Positions 12,157-24,546 are shown, counted from the stretch's first letter. The stretch: DNA of 64,000 nucleotides from Narthecium ossifragum (GCA_963920575.1 OY986972.1:24910672-24974671), one strand, 5' to 3'. The notes: a model not told the origin generated them from the letters alone. A program made the numbers and translations.

Positions 12157-13814
12157 CTACCAGAAAAGATTTTACGTTGATCATTCTGTTAGATTTCTTG
12201 TGGAGTGTACCTGTTTTTTACACTGTTGACAGAGACTACAAAATTGGCAGATATAAAAGGCTGTTGTTTGTAATTCTCAAACATGTTTTGTTGAACAAAG
12301 AGTGAGGAACCGAGGTATGTGTGTCTTCCTGGCTCTTACTGTCGCTTGTTTCTCTCTCCCTTTGATCACCTATGATGTAAGCCAACTTACTTCCTTCAAA
12401 CCAATCTCTTCGGCTTTCAGCTGTAAATGCAGTTGGTAATTAACTTCAAAGGATAACAAAAACAAGTCATCAAAAGGAAATTTCTTAAATCGCTACATGT
12501 TTGTATCAGATGTTAGTTTGTCGGGTCTCGAATTTATGTACCCAGACATCCGATGATGAAGATCTTTCTCGGTTCCCAAATAGGACACGATTATTATGGA
12601 CTTTTTTGGTAAGGGTGTTTTGTGTGTACATCAGGTGTGGCCCGATGGTGTCGTCATTCTCAAACGCCGCTGTATTGGGCATTGATAGACGGCATCACGG
12701 GCTTGAGTGGTTTTTGTAAGCCAGTCTTATGACCCATTTAATAATAATAATAAAAAAAAAACTATAAAATACTACTATACCCACTTAAGCCAGACCGGAC
12801 CAAACCGACCTGAGCCGACCCGCACCGGTTTTGTCTGATTACTTTTACACGCCACAATAACAATACGAGTGATTAAAAAGACACCATAGAAATATAGGAT
12901 CAATGCTTCTTCTACTTCTCTACAGTTCTATCCAACCAAAACCCTCTCCATCGTCTTTTAATTTATAGAACCAGAATTCCTTTACCCCCGGGGGGCGCGA
13001 GAGGGGATCCATAGAGTGAGTAATCGTATTCATGCTGAATATTTCGATTCCCTTGATGATAAATCTTGGTTTTTTCCCTCTGAATCTTGAGTATTTGATT
13101 ATGGTTTTTTCTAGGGTTCTGAGGATACTTATTGTTGTTCTTTATTGACCGTCTTGTCACATACTGATCTCAGAAGCATTTTATTGTTTTGATCCGGGTC
13201 CTAGCCCTAACGGGTTGTCGATTCTTCGTCGAGATGATGGTTAAAGGGTGGATTTTTAGCTTATTCACATGCATAGCGATTAGGTTTAGATATTTTTATA
13301 TATATCTTGAGTAATCCATGTATATGAGAGTAAGTAAGGGCGTGTGATAGTCCATGTGATATTGCTACGATAGTATTTCCCTGCTTCTTTTGTTTAGACA
13401 GAAGCGTTCGTCAAAGATTTTGTTATGATATGCTTATGTGGTAGCAGTTCATGGATGAATTTAGACTATAGTACTTCAAATATAAACCCTATTTTTGTGA
13501 GCGTGCTCCTAAGAAGGTCACTTAGGCTTGTGTCAATTGCCTTCTGAACCCCCAGTATCTGGTATAAGACGTTGCTTACACTGTGATGTGAGTGTCGGCA
13601 GTAATCTTGCTCTGATTTTTAAGGAGAACGAGACTTTGATAGATCTATTTCTTTTGTGTTTGAGCGAAATCCTAACGTGCTCCTTTTGTTGGATCACTGA
13701 ATTCATATAGCTGTGCTGTGGATCCCTCAAAATTAGTGTTAATTTTTCTTGCAGTGAGTGGACCTATTTTTGCCATTCTTTTTGCACAAGAAGATTATTA
13801 AGCACTCCCCTGAT
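12157..13814. other. TIC20 3' UTR, then promoter and 5' leader intron of the next gene
   Basis: The TIC20 3' UTR runs to about 12300. A TATA-like CTATAAAATAC lies at about 12764. A probable non-coding first exon is near 12890-13015, followed by a leader intron ending at the pyrimidine-rich acceptor ttcttgcag at about 13754. No other coding sequence is recognised. Confidence 0.5.
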
Positions 13815-15211
13815 ATGTGTCATACAGACTGCTCAAAACTGGATCACCTAGGTCACTTCAAGGGCAGTAATGCCCTTGCAGGCGGAAGTGACGGTCTTAA
13901 AAGGGCCAATGGATGGAAACAAGTAGGATCTCATGACAAGAAAGCTGCTATCGATGCTGAAATTGCAAGAGTTAATAAGCTGCCTCCTAATAGCAGCTAT
14001 GCTGTGCATCGTATGCGAGTGCTGAACAAGCTTCTCCACCTTATGGCCATTCAAGTAAGTTTTTGTGATAATAATCTCAACTTTCTGAACATCAGGATCT
14101 TATTGTTTTGTGGTTTATCGAGTTAATGGCCTTTCCTTAAGATTGAATTTAAAGTTCCACAATGTGATGCATGCTGAAACCTTTAGCTTTTCACTATGAT
14201 CCAGGACTTTAGTATTTGTTAGACTATATATCTATTAACTCTCCCTTTTCCGGGTCGAGTGGTTAGGGTGTCTCACATGGTATCATAGTAGAGGTCTTGG
14301 GTTTAAACCTTACTCCCTCCAATAGTCGTCTCAGCCGCTCCTTAAATTCAATATTCACGTGTGAAGAGTCATGTCACACGTGAGGGGTGGTTAGAGTGTC
14401 TCACAGTATTACTTTAGGGTACTATGAATTATTTGAGAAATTTAATAGCTGCTTGGAGTACTAAAGATATGTTGCTAGTACATGGTTTCGATTAATGATC
14501 AGATTTAACTCCTAGTAGCACATTGGTTTTAGCTTTTAAGAAGACTTTAACTTGTAAACGTTTTGGAATGTTTGGATCTTGATAGAGTAATAGAGTTCAT
14601 AAATATGTATATGTCAGTGGTTCGGATGTATGTTGGCATTTATTCTTAATTTACTTTCAACCAAACTTGAAGGCCGATTTTTGTCCTCGTCGTCCTAAAT
14701 CACGAAGGTCAGCTTACTCGTTGCTATCGGATTGGCTTACCCTTTGGTAATATGATTTGGAATGGGCACTCCCTAGGTTAAATCAAAAACTTGAAACCAT
14801 TGTTTGGCTCACCTTAGAATCCAAGTGCAGGCATGAAACTAATTGTCAACGGCATTTTATTTTTCATCACTTTTGTTCAAGGCTTCCCCTGGGATGCCAA
14901 TTTTGTGGGCATAATGGTCTTTAAGCTGATTCATTGGCTACATCACGGGTGGCTGATAACCTTTGTTGGCAATAGTAGTAGATCCTTGTTGTCATCATCA
15001 AGGAGGATGGTGGCTTTCAAGGCACCAGTGCTGCTGTTGATCATCATCGTGGATACTTGTTTCCAAGCATGTTCACAAATTCAATGATGTTATCTACTTT
15101 CTCAAACTTTTTCTTGATTCTGAGACTCTTGCTGCTGCTTTCGATATTCTTCAGAGGACTGTCTCGCAAGATGAGGAGCTGGAGCTGCTTTTTTCTGGGC
15201 TTTCTTTGTGA
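13815..15211 (+). CDS. Conserved plant protein of unknown function, 98 aa
   Basis: Exons 13815-14054 and 15155-15211 join in phase 0 to give 98 residues. The conserved part is NGWKQVGSHDKKAAIDAEI, then VNKLPPNSSYAVHRMRVLNK, and the terminal exon encodes RTVSQDEELELLFSGLSL. I recall plant-wide predicted proteins with this layout but no characterised function. No signal peptide, no membrane segment; it is hydrophilic and probably helical. The start is placed at MCHTDC because the family begins near there; a longer frame opens upstream to 13758. The 1.1 kb intron carries a SINE-like insertion. The acceptor ttcttcag and donor gtaagt are both good. Confidence 0.8.
14245..14405 (+). repeat. SINE-like tRNA-derived repeat in intron
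   Basis: A stretch like a Leu/Ser-tRNA A box (GGTCGAGTGGTTAGGG) is followed about 50 bp later by a B-box-like GGTTTAAACC. The motif GTGGTTAGRGTGTCTCAC recurs at about 14390, so the unit may be duplicated. No A-tail seen. It does not fold as a usable tRNA by eye, so a SINE head is more likely than a tRNA gene. Confidence 0.4.
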
Positions 15212-16568
15212 ATTGCAGAACAGACGGTGCACTAATAAGTTAATAATCCATGAAGGGAACGATGCACAAAAGTTCATGTAAAATGATAATTTTCTACTGG
15301 ATTTCCGTATTATATTATGTGTTCCATTGTTCAAAAATCTGAATAGTACTTGCATTGTTTTTCAGGAAATTAGGACGGCTTCATGAGTGGTATGATAACT
15401 ATCTCCGCAGATGAGCACATTGCTAGTTGTTGCTTATTCTGCATTTGGGAGCCATTCGAGCACAAGATATCTGTTGTATATATGTTCAGAATGAGATGAG
15501 AACTATTCACGATTTGCTCAACATACCTGTACAATTAACTTTCTTTGTGCTCAGGCTTTCTTTTCCTTTGTATCTAATGAACGATGATTAGTTTTCATCC
15601 TTTTCTTGCAATTGTTTGTTTAAATTCTCGGATATTTTCAGATCAGTTTTGAAACGAATAGATGCTCTTGCATCAAACCCCCTGTCTCTGTTTCATAAGT
15701 CTACACGGCTTTTGGTCAACACAGCTGCTTATTTGTGGTTGACGACAATGACAAGTACCGCAGTCGAACTAAAACAAGTTGCAGATCTATAGCGTTCTTT
15801 CGTTTCCTCGTTTTCTACTCTCTTCTACTTGATCTCTGGATTTGAGGGACAATATGTGGCATTCGAGCAGGTCATGATGCAAAAGTACCCAACTTTCACC
15901 TAGTGGAGCGCAATATATCAGATCAGAGTGGGGCAAATGGATTCTAAGTTGAAGGTGATCGCCTGGTTGGGGCAAATGTTTGAGAAGTTAAGTCAATCTG
16001 GTTCGGATTGGGACTGATAAATCCTGAGCCCTACGGGCTAAATTGTTTTATGAGATGAGCAAGGCTGGGGGGGAACAATCGAGGAGTACCCATGTTGGTA
16101 GCAACACTTTTAGTAAGAAATAATCCTCTCAGAAGAAAGTTATAATTTTCATATTTTATTGACATCACACGAGTCTACGATATCAAAAATTCGTTTGGAA
16201 AGTTAATAATGTTTAGTGCTATACATAAACGAGATATAAAATGTTTATACACGTGTCCAAGATAATTTATTAAATTACATATATGTCCCTACATTCTCTC
16301 GTATTATAACTGTCACGTGTCTCCGTCTCTCACCCTCTCTCTATGACTCAACTAATATTTATAAAAAAATAGATGAGTGACACATAAAACCTAATTTTAT
16401 ATAAATAATACTGTTTCAAACGTCAATAAAATTCAAATACCTCTTTGGATTTTATTGATATTTACCATATATGATAGCTGCCATGGTGGGCCGGGTGGTG
16501 TTAATATCCACATTACATAATACTCTGTCCATAGTGAGTATAGGCTATAGGGAAGCCTCGTCTCTTCG
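15212..16568. other. Intergenic, no gene recognised
   Basis: 3' UTR of the 98-aa gene to about 15600, then unassigned DNA with degenerate repeat character (about 15800-16070) and AT-rich sequence up to the next gene's leader near 16530. Confidence 0.5.
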
Positions 16569-19022
16569 ATGGCAGCAGCTCGTTCGGCGCTCGCTTCGTC
16601 TCTACGTCGGATCTCGTCTGGCTCGCTCCCCGCGAAGCTGATACCCCGAAGGGGCCTCTCCGGCGGCGGAGGTCTATCTCTTCCCCTTTCTACTCCCCAT
16701 ATTCGTCGAGATTGCTATATTTCTTCAGAGTTTCTAGATTTTTTTTAAAAAAAAATTCATTCTTATGGGCGATAGGTTAGATCTTCTATGCCCTATTATG
16801 TTGTGCAAAGTAGATTTTTTTAGATGGCCACGCTCAAAAATTTCATCCTGGTTTAATCGTTTCTGAGTCTCCTTGATTTCTTTTTGGGGGAAAGGCTAAC
16901 AGGAGCTATGGAATTAGACCGCGAAGATTGTTCTGTGAGCCAAATTCAAGCTTGGTTACATTACCCTGGCCCAATGCCGTTCTAAGGAAACCCCATATCC
17001 GTGGAGTCTCTTTTGGGAATGCTAGGATTTCTTTTGCTACACATAACCATTTGGGTGTTTTGCTTGTCTTCTTTACTCCTGGTTGGCGTTGAGGATTTGG
17101 CTACTTTTTTCTTAACCACGGATTCATATGCTCTGATGCAACAATAGTGTCACATGCCTCAACTAGAGGGGATCAGCAGTTTGATTGAGTTAATTCCGTA
17201 TTGTCATATTCACTTCCAAAAAAAATTTGGTTTCGAAAAGTTGTTGGTTTTTCTGTTTAGGATGTTCAGATTATCCCTTTGTCTTGTAATCTTATTTGCA
17301 TAAGTTTTGTCTTCGGCAGACCATCATGGACCTGCAAGGATTAACATCTGGGAAGACCCTCTAAGCCCAGCCAAATGGAAAGAAGAGCATGTAAGTTTTT
17401 ACACAAGTTTGTTTCACATACAGACTTTAATTTCTTCCTAGAAGCATGCTTTCTTTTTTTAAGTGTTTGTTACTTGCATTCTTGAGTGTAGTTCAATGGT
17501 TTCCCTTGCCTTCAAATTTGACATATTAACTTCAATACTCGTCCCATCTCAGTAATTTTGGGATGCTACTATAATGCACACATAATGTATTTGGAGTGTC
17601 TGAGAACCTTTGTGTAGTGCAGTGGAGTGCAAAACTATTAGAAGGTACTGATAGGATAATCCTGCTAGTACTCGATCAACCATATTTTTCTCAAATTTTC
17701 AACTCACAAGATTGAGCGGTTTCATCTGAGTAGAACTTTAGTAGGATTCAGCATTTGGAATTTTCTGTGTTCAGGCTTGGAGCAGCTTGTTTTAGTCCAG
17801 GATTGGAAAAATTATGAAGCTTACACATTAATGTGTTTTACGTTAATGTTGTGGTTTAGCTGAAATGTTTGTGTAGCTTAATGATTTGGGTTCAAACTCA
17901 CTGACAGCCATTACCATGATTATGCTTATTAGATGAAATCATGTCAGCCTTTTTTCTCCTATTCTGCGTGAATATACCTTTTGTATCCGATTGTACGTTG
18001 TGCTCATCATGCTAATTTGAGGCGCTTTTCTGTGTTAGATTCTACAGTACATCTTGCATCATGATGTTTGATGATGAGGTAGATTCTTTAGTATGAGTTT
18101 GAAGTGTCTGGTGTGCCAGAAGTATGCAAGAGTAAACACACTTTGATACTGACATTGTATATTTCAAAAGTTATTACAGTAATGTTAATTTTATGTATGT
18201 CTTTATCAGAGTTTTAAGTGACATGGGCACCTGAATCTCTAATCAAGGATATTTAATGATGTTTTCTCATTTCGTCTTTTCAATCTCATAGATTTTCTTG
18301 TTTGCATGGCTGTTCGTCTAAACTGTGATATATCTAAGAGGATGTAGCATAAAATTGATGAACATCTCTATTTTGTAGTTCGTACTTGCCAGTTTAAGCG
18401 GCTGGGGTCTGCTATTTTATGGAGCATTCAAGCTTTTTAGTGGAAACAAAGGAAAGGAGGAGGTAATTCACTTCTATTTGAAACTGGAGTTCCATTAATG
18501 AAAATCTTCATTATGTGTTGACTTTTCTGACATCAGACATGGAAATGATCAATTCTCTTGAAAAGGATATGATTTCCTCCTGTCTATTTCAGCAACAGTC
18601 TCTCCCCCTATCTTGTGGACTACCTATTGGATGAAAACGAAACAATATATCTGCTTTACTTCTCATGCTATTGCTGTCTTAATGCAGTTTGGCCACATCA
18701 TACTCGCTTTTCCTTGTTGGTTATTATCAAATATAGCCTGCCTTTTTTGGGTGTGAGACTCGTTCCAATTTCTTTTTGAAGTCTGTAAAGCTCTAAAATA
18801 CAGTGTCACTCACATTACTATTTCTTTCTGAAACTTTAAGTTACTTTAGGAGGATTATTGCTGACTATATCTTATTTATGTCCAAAAGTAAATTGAGAGC
18901 CATATGCCTCCACAATGACTCTTGCTTTGTTGCTGTACGTTATTTTTAATTTTTTTACCAAGCTTGCTATGTTTTCTAATCGGTAACTGGTTACTCTGCA
19001 GGTTGCAGCAGCTTCAAATTGA
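16569..19022 (+). CDS. Small mitochondrial single-pass membrane protein, probable complex I-type accessory subunit, 92 aa
   Basis: Exons 16569-16671, 17320-17390, 18379-18462 and 19002-19022 join in consistent phase to give 92 residues. Residues 1-34 are rich in Ala, Ser and Arg with no acidic residue, a typical mitochondrial presequence. Then come HHGPARINIWEDPLSPAKWK and one hydrophobic helix (FVLASLSGWGLLFYGAF, about 59-75), followed by a short Lys/Glu tail. The pattern resembles small plant mitochondrial proteins reported with NADH dehydrogenase; this assignment is from memory and not firm. The last exon codes for only six residues. Introns make up almost 90% of the gene. Confidence 0.75.
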
Positions 19023-19712
19023 TTCCTCCATCGGTTCCTTTCATCTGTAATTGCCTGGGAAATAAAGCATTGGCCAAGACTTTATTGCAACCTCTCAAGA
19101 GACTGATTTCTAATTGATGTTGTCCAATTTTTGGCCATTACCTTACTGTTTATTGACTTTCTTCATGGATGTTGAGCATTAATCTTTGTTGTTTCTGAGA
19201 ACTCGGATATATGAGAACTCCTTTCGCCTTTGGCCAACAAAATATTTGAGGATTGTCTCCTTTCGTGAACTTTCCTGAAAAATCTTCTATTGTTTCTCTT
19301 GGGACTTGTGAAGGCAGTAGTACAACAAAACCATGTGCTCTTAGACGCAGTTCTCTCTAAATAAGGCAAATCTTTGATGAATACCGCAGGGCCTTATTAA
19401 GAAGCCTATCTCATGTTATACATTGTAACCATCACGATCTGCAGAATAAGAGAGTCCTCTACAGGAAAAATGAGGACGAAGAATTCTATCCCTTTTCAAC
19501 AATATCGCACAGTTTTAAATGTTTCTCATTGGTTCAGATAATGCATATGATATATGGTATTCAGATGCCCAGCGGTTTAAAAACCCTATGGGGCAATCCA
19601 CCCATTCTCCAGTGGCTGATGAATGTGCTGCTCACTTGAGCTTATTCCATACACTATACGAAGCAATCCATGCTTTAGTAAAATACAAAAACCGTGTCCA
19701 TCCTATAGAATG
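19023..19712. other. Convergent 3' UTR region
   Basis: This holds the 3' ends of the small mitochondrial protein gene (plus) and the LAZ1-like gene (minus). No gene seen between them. Confidence 0.55.
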
Positions 19713-21598
19713 TCACTCATTTTTCTTCTCAGATTGGGTCTTGGCTCCACTGTAGGGGGCAACGTCATAGGCATATTGCTGGATCACAGCAAAAACAACC
19801 ATCTCCACAATCACCAAAGCATTCTGGAGAGCTTCCTGGATATGCTCCACATCCAACCAGAAGTGATGAGACCTTATAACTCCCACAGCGGTTAGGGCCT
19901 CAAGCATAATGCCCTGCCAATAACACATATCATGAACATTATCGACTATGAGCTACACAAGAGTACAAAAGATGTCATGATCATAAGAAGATCTGCAATA
20001 GGTTGGTGAAAAAAGGAGGAGAAGAATACCTGCCAGAAGACGAAGAAGACAATGCCTTTGATGCACAAGAACTTTGTCAAAGGTTTGTGAGGTGCCAACT
20101 CCTTGGCGAAGACGTGGTAGAACACCACCAGAGAATACAATGCCAGAGAAACAGAAAGATTCAGTACGATGGTGAAAGTCCAGCTGATCCAACTGTTGTA
20201 TAGCCCTAGTAGTTCGAGGATGATCATCAGAATAGAGCAGACTGGCCGAATTATGACAAATTGCCATGTCCAGTGCTTGAGAAGCTTTAGCGTATTGTGA
20301 TCAAGTCGCCAAGTATGGTGCTGTAATACCATAAAAATTATTCATGAGTCTATCGTGAAAATATTTCCTCAAATCAGATCTGTATTCAAATCAGCAGATT
20401 AAATGATACACTAAGCATACTTTTAGTTGTGCATATAGACTTTCAACAATTCGAAGAAGTGTGCTTAGAGGTTGAAAGAGAAGTTTCTACTTAGTACATT
20501 CCTTCACAGACAATAGGAGGAATGTGACACTATTCCAACTCTAATTCGACATCCCTCGCAACTAACAGGAAGAATTCAAGACACATCTATAGCTTTTATG
20601 CAACAATCTACAAGAATTTCATCCACAAGCATTGATAATGGTTTGACTAGATATGAATTTCTCTTCACGACAAGCAGTTTCCAATATTACTGCTGATTTT
20701 GGTTTGATGACTCTGCCGGTGAAAAGGAACAAAACAAAACTAGTAACAGGGGTAAGCTATCTTCACCAATAAAGAAAACACGTTAAATCCATTGACCACT
20801 CATGAACCGTAGATCCTTTCTGCTCGTCGTGGACATAGTGAAGCAAGGCAGATCTCCTTAACAGACATTCTTATAGCATAAACAAAGACTTGAAACTCTC
20901 AAGCAGCCGTGCCAAATTTTTGGATACCTACCACTAGCAAGCGAGCCCTAAATTTATAAACCTCATTTGACAAAAAGCAAAAATAAATCTCCCATTGAGA
21001 TTGCACTTCCCTACTGTGAACTATTTAATGAATCTTCATCTTACTATGGTAAAAGGAAACATAGAGATATCACCAAATTCTATGAGGTCACAAAAGCACA
21101 AGACTTACAACAAAAAGAGTCATGGGGAAGGAATGATGAATTTCCCTTCCTTTAATCCCATCAGGTACTATGTTCTTGCTAATAGAAATGTTCAGGTAGC
21201 TATACATCAGAGACATAAACTTTGCAATCACCTGCAAAGATCAAAAGACCACTTTTTTTCAATCAATTGACATTGGCAAAACAAAAGAAAACAAAAAAAG
21301 AAGAAAAATCTTCAAGGTCGAGAAGGAATCATACAAGTGCTTCGTAGCATTCCTTAACAGACTCCAAGAATGTGAAGAAGGGTTTGCTTCCCTGGATATC
21401 TAGTAAACCAACATAGGAAGTAATGGCATAAATTGGGGCCATAAGTATGATAACCACTATGGCCTTCTGCTCCTTGGGATTCTTCCAATGGATGAGATGC
21501 TGCGTTAGCAACTGCGTGGTAAAATGAATCGAAATCATCACACAACTCCCCATTCCCAACAGAGTGACAGTCCTAGGATCCATCGCACTCAAGTCCAT
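19713..21598 (-). CDS. LAZ1/TMEM184-like membrane protein (DUF300, OST-alpha family), 292 aa
   Basis: Exons on the minus strand: 21598-21335, 21231-21109, 20320-20030, 19913-19713; all phase 0; 292 residues. Landmarks of the family are SYVGLLDIQGSKPFFTFLES, IVPDGIKGREIHHSFPM, the basic RLDHNTLKLLKHWTWQF, FYHVFAKELAPHKPLTKFLCIKG and SHHFWLDVEHIQEAL. About seven hydrophobic helices are evident. The length fits the short plant members rather than LAZ1 itself, which has a long C-terminal tail. LAZ1 proteins act at the vacuolar membrane in brassinosteroid signalling and cell death; the function of short members is less clear. A leader intron (about 21870-21613) is likely, because donor cag/gttcgc and acceptor atatag flank it. 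The ATG at 21598 is the first in frame after that acceptor. Confidence 0.93.
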
Positions 21599-22539
21599 CT
21601 CTTCCAAGGACAACTATATCTGCAGCAAAGTTCAATCTTTTCAGAGATTTGGACGGATTTTAATTCATGCCCACATGTATGCCTCTCATATCTTGATGCC
21701 AAAATTAAGATGGCATTGAGTTGCACAAGAAGTACATCTCATGGTAAAATGACTCCAAAATCCAAACTCCTCAACCAAAAAACAGCAGAATAATGGCAAA
21801 GATTCAAGCAAACAAAGAAACCATCCAAATATGAAAAGAAATCTAACAAGCTAAGTAGAGGATGAGCGAACCTGAGTGGATCTCGGAGCCCTCTCCACTC
21901 TTCCCAGCGTCGTCTTCTTTTGGTCTCACTGAAATAAAATAAAATAGCAGCGCAGGCGTATGGAAATGGCCATCGGATTGTATCAGTCGTGGCAAAGTCC
22001 GGACCGTTGGATTCGCTTTCAGACACAGATAGGAGTACAAGTGTCGCGGGTACGTGTATATCTCTCCAAATAATTACTGGGGCCCTTTACCCATCTGTCC
22101 CTAGAGCCTTATATTTTTTTTATTACATATCTATCTCCTCGAGTTAATTCTTAAAAATAATTAAAATGTCTAATATACTCTAGTCCTTGCTGCCGCATAG
22201 GTCATTGACTCATTGCCAGCCGGCTTTGTACTTCCATGTTGCATTTGATTTCACAAAGACATATATTAATTGTGCTCCTACGTCCTGGATTCATGCCATA
22301 AACAAGCAGCTAAGTGGGGTGGGTCTTCCACTACACTATAAATAGTATAGTGGGGCTGGCCGGGGTGACAAGGTCAGCAACGCCGGGGCTTGTCCGGGAT
22401 GCATTGGCGTGTGCTTACAAGGTCGGCAAATCCACCATCGTGAACTGAAAATGGTAGCGCAATGACAGTATGAAAACCACACACGTTCCAACTGTGAAAG
22501 ATAATTGAAACGGAGTTTGCAGAGGAGCAATTGGACATG

Positions 22540-22574
<35 letters not shown>

Positions 22575-23201
22575 CGTATTCTTCTTGGAACTTACTGATT
22601 GATACGAGCCTTGCATGATGTTGCTAAAAAATGAAGCCCGAGATGGGTATGCATGTGGTTGGTTACCAGCACAAGCACATGATGCATGTCAAACGGCGTG
22701 GAAATTTAACAGATCGTGGTGCAGAGTTCTACCTATGCATACCCTATCTTCTAATTTATAAAGTAGTTTTTTAATACCTGGCTACCTGTTTAGAAGAATC
22801 CGAGCATATCGGTAATCTTGGTTATTCACTAAGAAACCTATTTAAGCCTTAGAAACCCTTGTGTTTTTTTATTTCTCACCGCGAGCGAGCGATCTTCTCC
22901 GGACGGACGGACGGACGGACGGACGAAACGACCGGAATCGCCGGCGTGAGCCACCACCGGACGATCCTTCCTTCTCCGGTAATGTCTCTCCTTGCCTGCC
23001 CCATCAGATCCCCTGTTTCTTTGTAGTCCCTCTCGATGGTGTTATTACTAGTTTATAAGCATTAGTTGGATAGCTAGGGAGGGCTACTATGCTTTCTTGA
23101 TCTCCTTGTGGATTTGCTTGATAATGGATAATTAAGATTTCTTTAGTTTTATTTGTGCAAATTCGTTGCTGTTATGTGTATTGAGATTAAGTGGGACTAT
23201 A

Positions 23202-23243
<42 letters not shown>

Positions 23244-24224
23244 GGATTGAAACTTTAGGCTGCCATAGATTGGGGGGGAGACAATGAGGCTGCCATCTCC
23301 TGCTGGTGACATCAAGCAGTCTAGAACAGAACACGAGAATTGAAACGCTCTGCATACTAGTATACTACATATGTGGGATGGCTTTCTTGATCACTTCTTT
23401 TGTCAACTAGGAAGGAAGCTCCAGAGCAAAGGTCAACCCTCCAGAAAACGGGAGCAGGAGTACTGGCACCCAATGAAGCACCAGTGAATTTTCCCATCTT
23501 GACTGTCAACGATCTTATTCTCATTTGGTAGTCATGGTATATCTTTATCTCTCAGTGCTATCTGCGACTGCGAGGTAGCCAAACAGTACCATTTCTATAG
23601 CTGAATCTATTTCCGTATTTCTGAGTTTGGAACAGTTGGTTAATTTAGCTTGATATTTTTAGTTGTTGATTTGATGAGGTTGTATTAAGAAGCGTCTGTC
23701 CTGGTGCATACCTGAACACTGCATGCATACTGAGATTCCCAAATAAAAATAAGGACATGCAATCGATTATAAGCACAACAAGGACCGCATTATCGATCAA
23801 AAATACTGCAACAAATAGCCTTATGTGGCTGAAAAATGATACCCGAGATGGATACGTGGTCAATTGAAAAAGGAATCCGTTTTATTTATTAATTAAGCCT
23901 TTTATCCTGCTTTAAGGGGCAAATGTCATACATTTTCAACAAAAATTGGTTCTGGGTTTCAAGGATTAGATCCCAAAACCACCCATTACGACGGCTAGCC
24001 GCCGCCGAGGACTAATAATTACTTGAGCTGCTCAAGGGCTGCTCTATACTCTTTGGTTACAACAAGCTACCAATTTTGAAAGACATGATTAAGAAAACCC
24101 AACTAAAAACGTATTAATTATCATGCATGATACGAGTGCATGCATGCATGCAAAGAGAAACACATTACTTAGCCATGGCTCGATCTTTTGCTCCGAGAGA
24201 TCGATATGTTCCCGGAGAAACACA
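21599..24224. other. Intergenic region with LAZ1-like leader, microsatellites and a candidate short transcript
   Basis: The LAZ1-like 5' leader extends to about 22000. Further right are a small palindrome with TATAAATA (about 22330-22353), (TA)n at 22542-22570 and 23210-23239, and (GGAC)6 at 22901-22924. The GC-rich stretch 22870-22990 looks like a leader exon (TATTTAAG upstream, donor ccg/gtaatg). A possible downstream exon opens at about 23412 and ends at a stop near 23551, encoding about 45 residues without a known domain. Confidence 0.4.
22901..22924 (+). repeat. (GGAC)6 microsatellite
   Basis: Six perfect tetramers in a GC-rich leader-like stretch. A (TCCG)n tract is also present at about 28516-28538. 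Confidence 0.95.
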
Positions 24225-24239
24225 TTACTTAGCCATGGC
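24155..24239 (-). repeat. 25-bp direct repeat at the end of the Cys-rich peptide gene
   Basis: 24155-24179 and 24215-24239 are identical over 25 bp, with a 60-bp period. The right copy carries the last codons and stop of the peptide gene; the left copy lies just 3' of it, so the gene end was duplicated downstream. Confidence 0.9.
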
Positions 24240-24428
24240 CTGGATGCAACTGGTTGAGCAGACCGCCTGGCAACCTTCCGGTGTTGACTCCCAGCCACCA
24301 GGAATGCACTGATCCATGCAGACCTTGTAGCAGTCGGGATTGACTGACTCCCCGTTCGCCGGAGAACTCATGACCAGGAAGACGGTGACGACGAGCAATC
24401 CAACTATTGCTACCTTTGTGCCAGCCAT
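24225..24428 (-). CDS. Secreted six-cysteine peptide, Ole e 6-like / thionin-like pattern, 67 aa
   Basis: Single exon. Residues 1 to about 26 are a signal peptide (MAGTK, then a run of Val/Leu/Ile/Phe, then SSPANGES). The mature part has two CX3CX3C triplets separated by 11 residues. That arrangement is like the pollen peptide Ole e 6 (spacing 9 between triplets) and broadly like plant thionin-type small peptides; it predicts a compact helical hairpin held by three disulfides. Secreted plant peptides of this size act in reproduction, signalling or defence; the sequence does not say which. A TATA run lies about 105 bp upstream of the ATG. The 3' end is duplicated downstream. Confidence 0.75.
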   Translation of the reverse strand: MAGTKVAIVGLLVVTVFLVMSSPANGESVNPDCYKVCMDQCIPGGWESTPEGCQAVCSTSCIQAMAK

Positions 24429-24530
24429 TGTTAAGCTAGCTCGATCTATCCTGCTCCGATAAGTTTGGAGTGTTTAAAAAAACTCTACGAGATTGGATAA
24501 TTAATTGCATACATCTCTCAAGCTATGCCT

Positions 24531-24546
24531 ATATATATATATATAG
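24531..24546 (-). promoter_or_regulatory. TATA box candidate for the Cys-rich peptide gene
   Basis: Alternating TATATATA run about 105 bp upstream of the ATG at 24428, a normal distance for a short plant leader. Confidence 0.5.

Noticed and set aside
12501..12719. 72-codon plus-strand frame after TIC20
   Set aside because: No domain, no family-like sequence, and it lies in the 3' flank; looks like chance.
21739..22026. 95-codon minus-strand frame upstream of the LAZ1-like ATG
   Set aside because: It covers the leader and a probable leader intron; the family protein starts at 21598.
22330..22353. Palindrome with TATAAATA that could be a promoter
   Set aside because: No leader or frame follows; listed only as part of the intergenic region.
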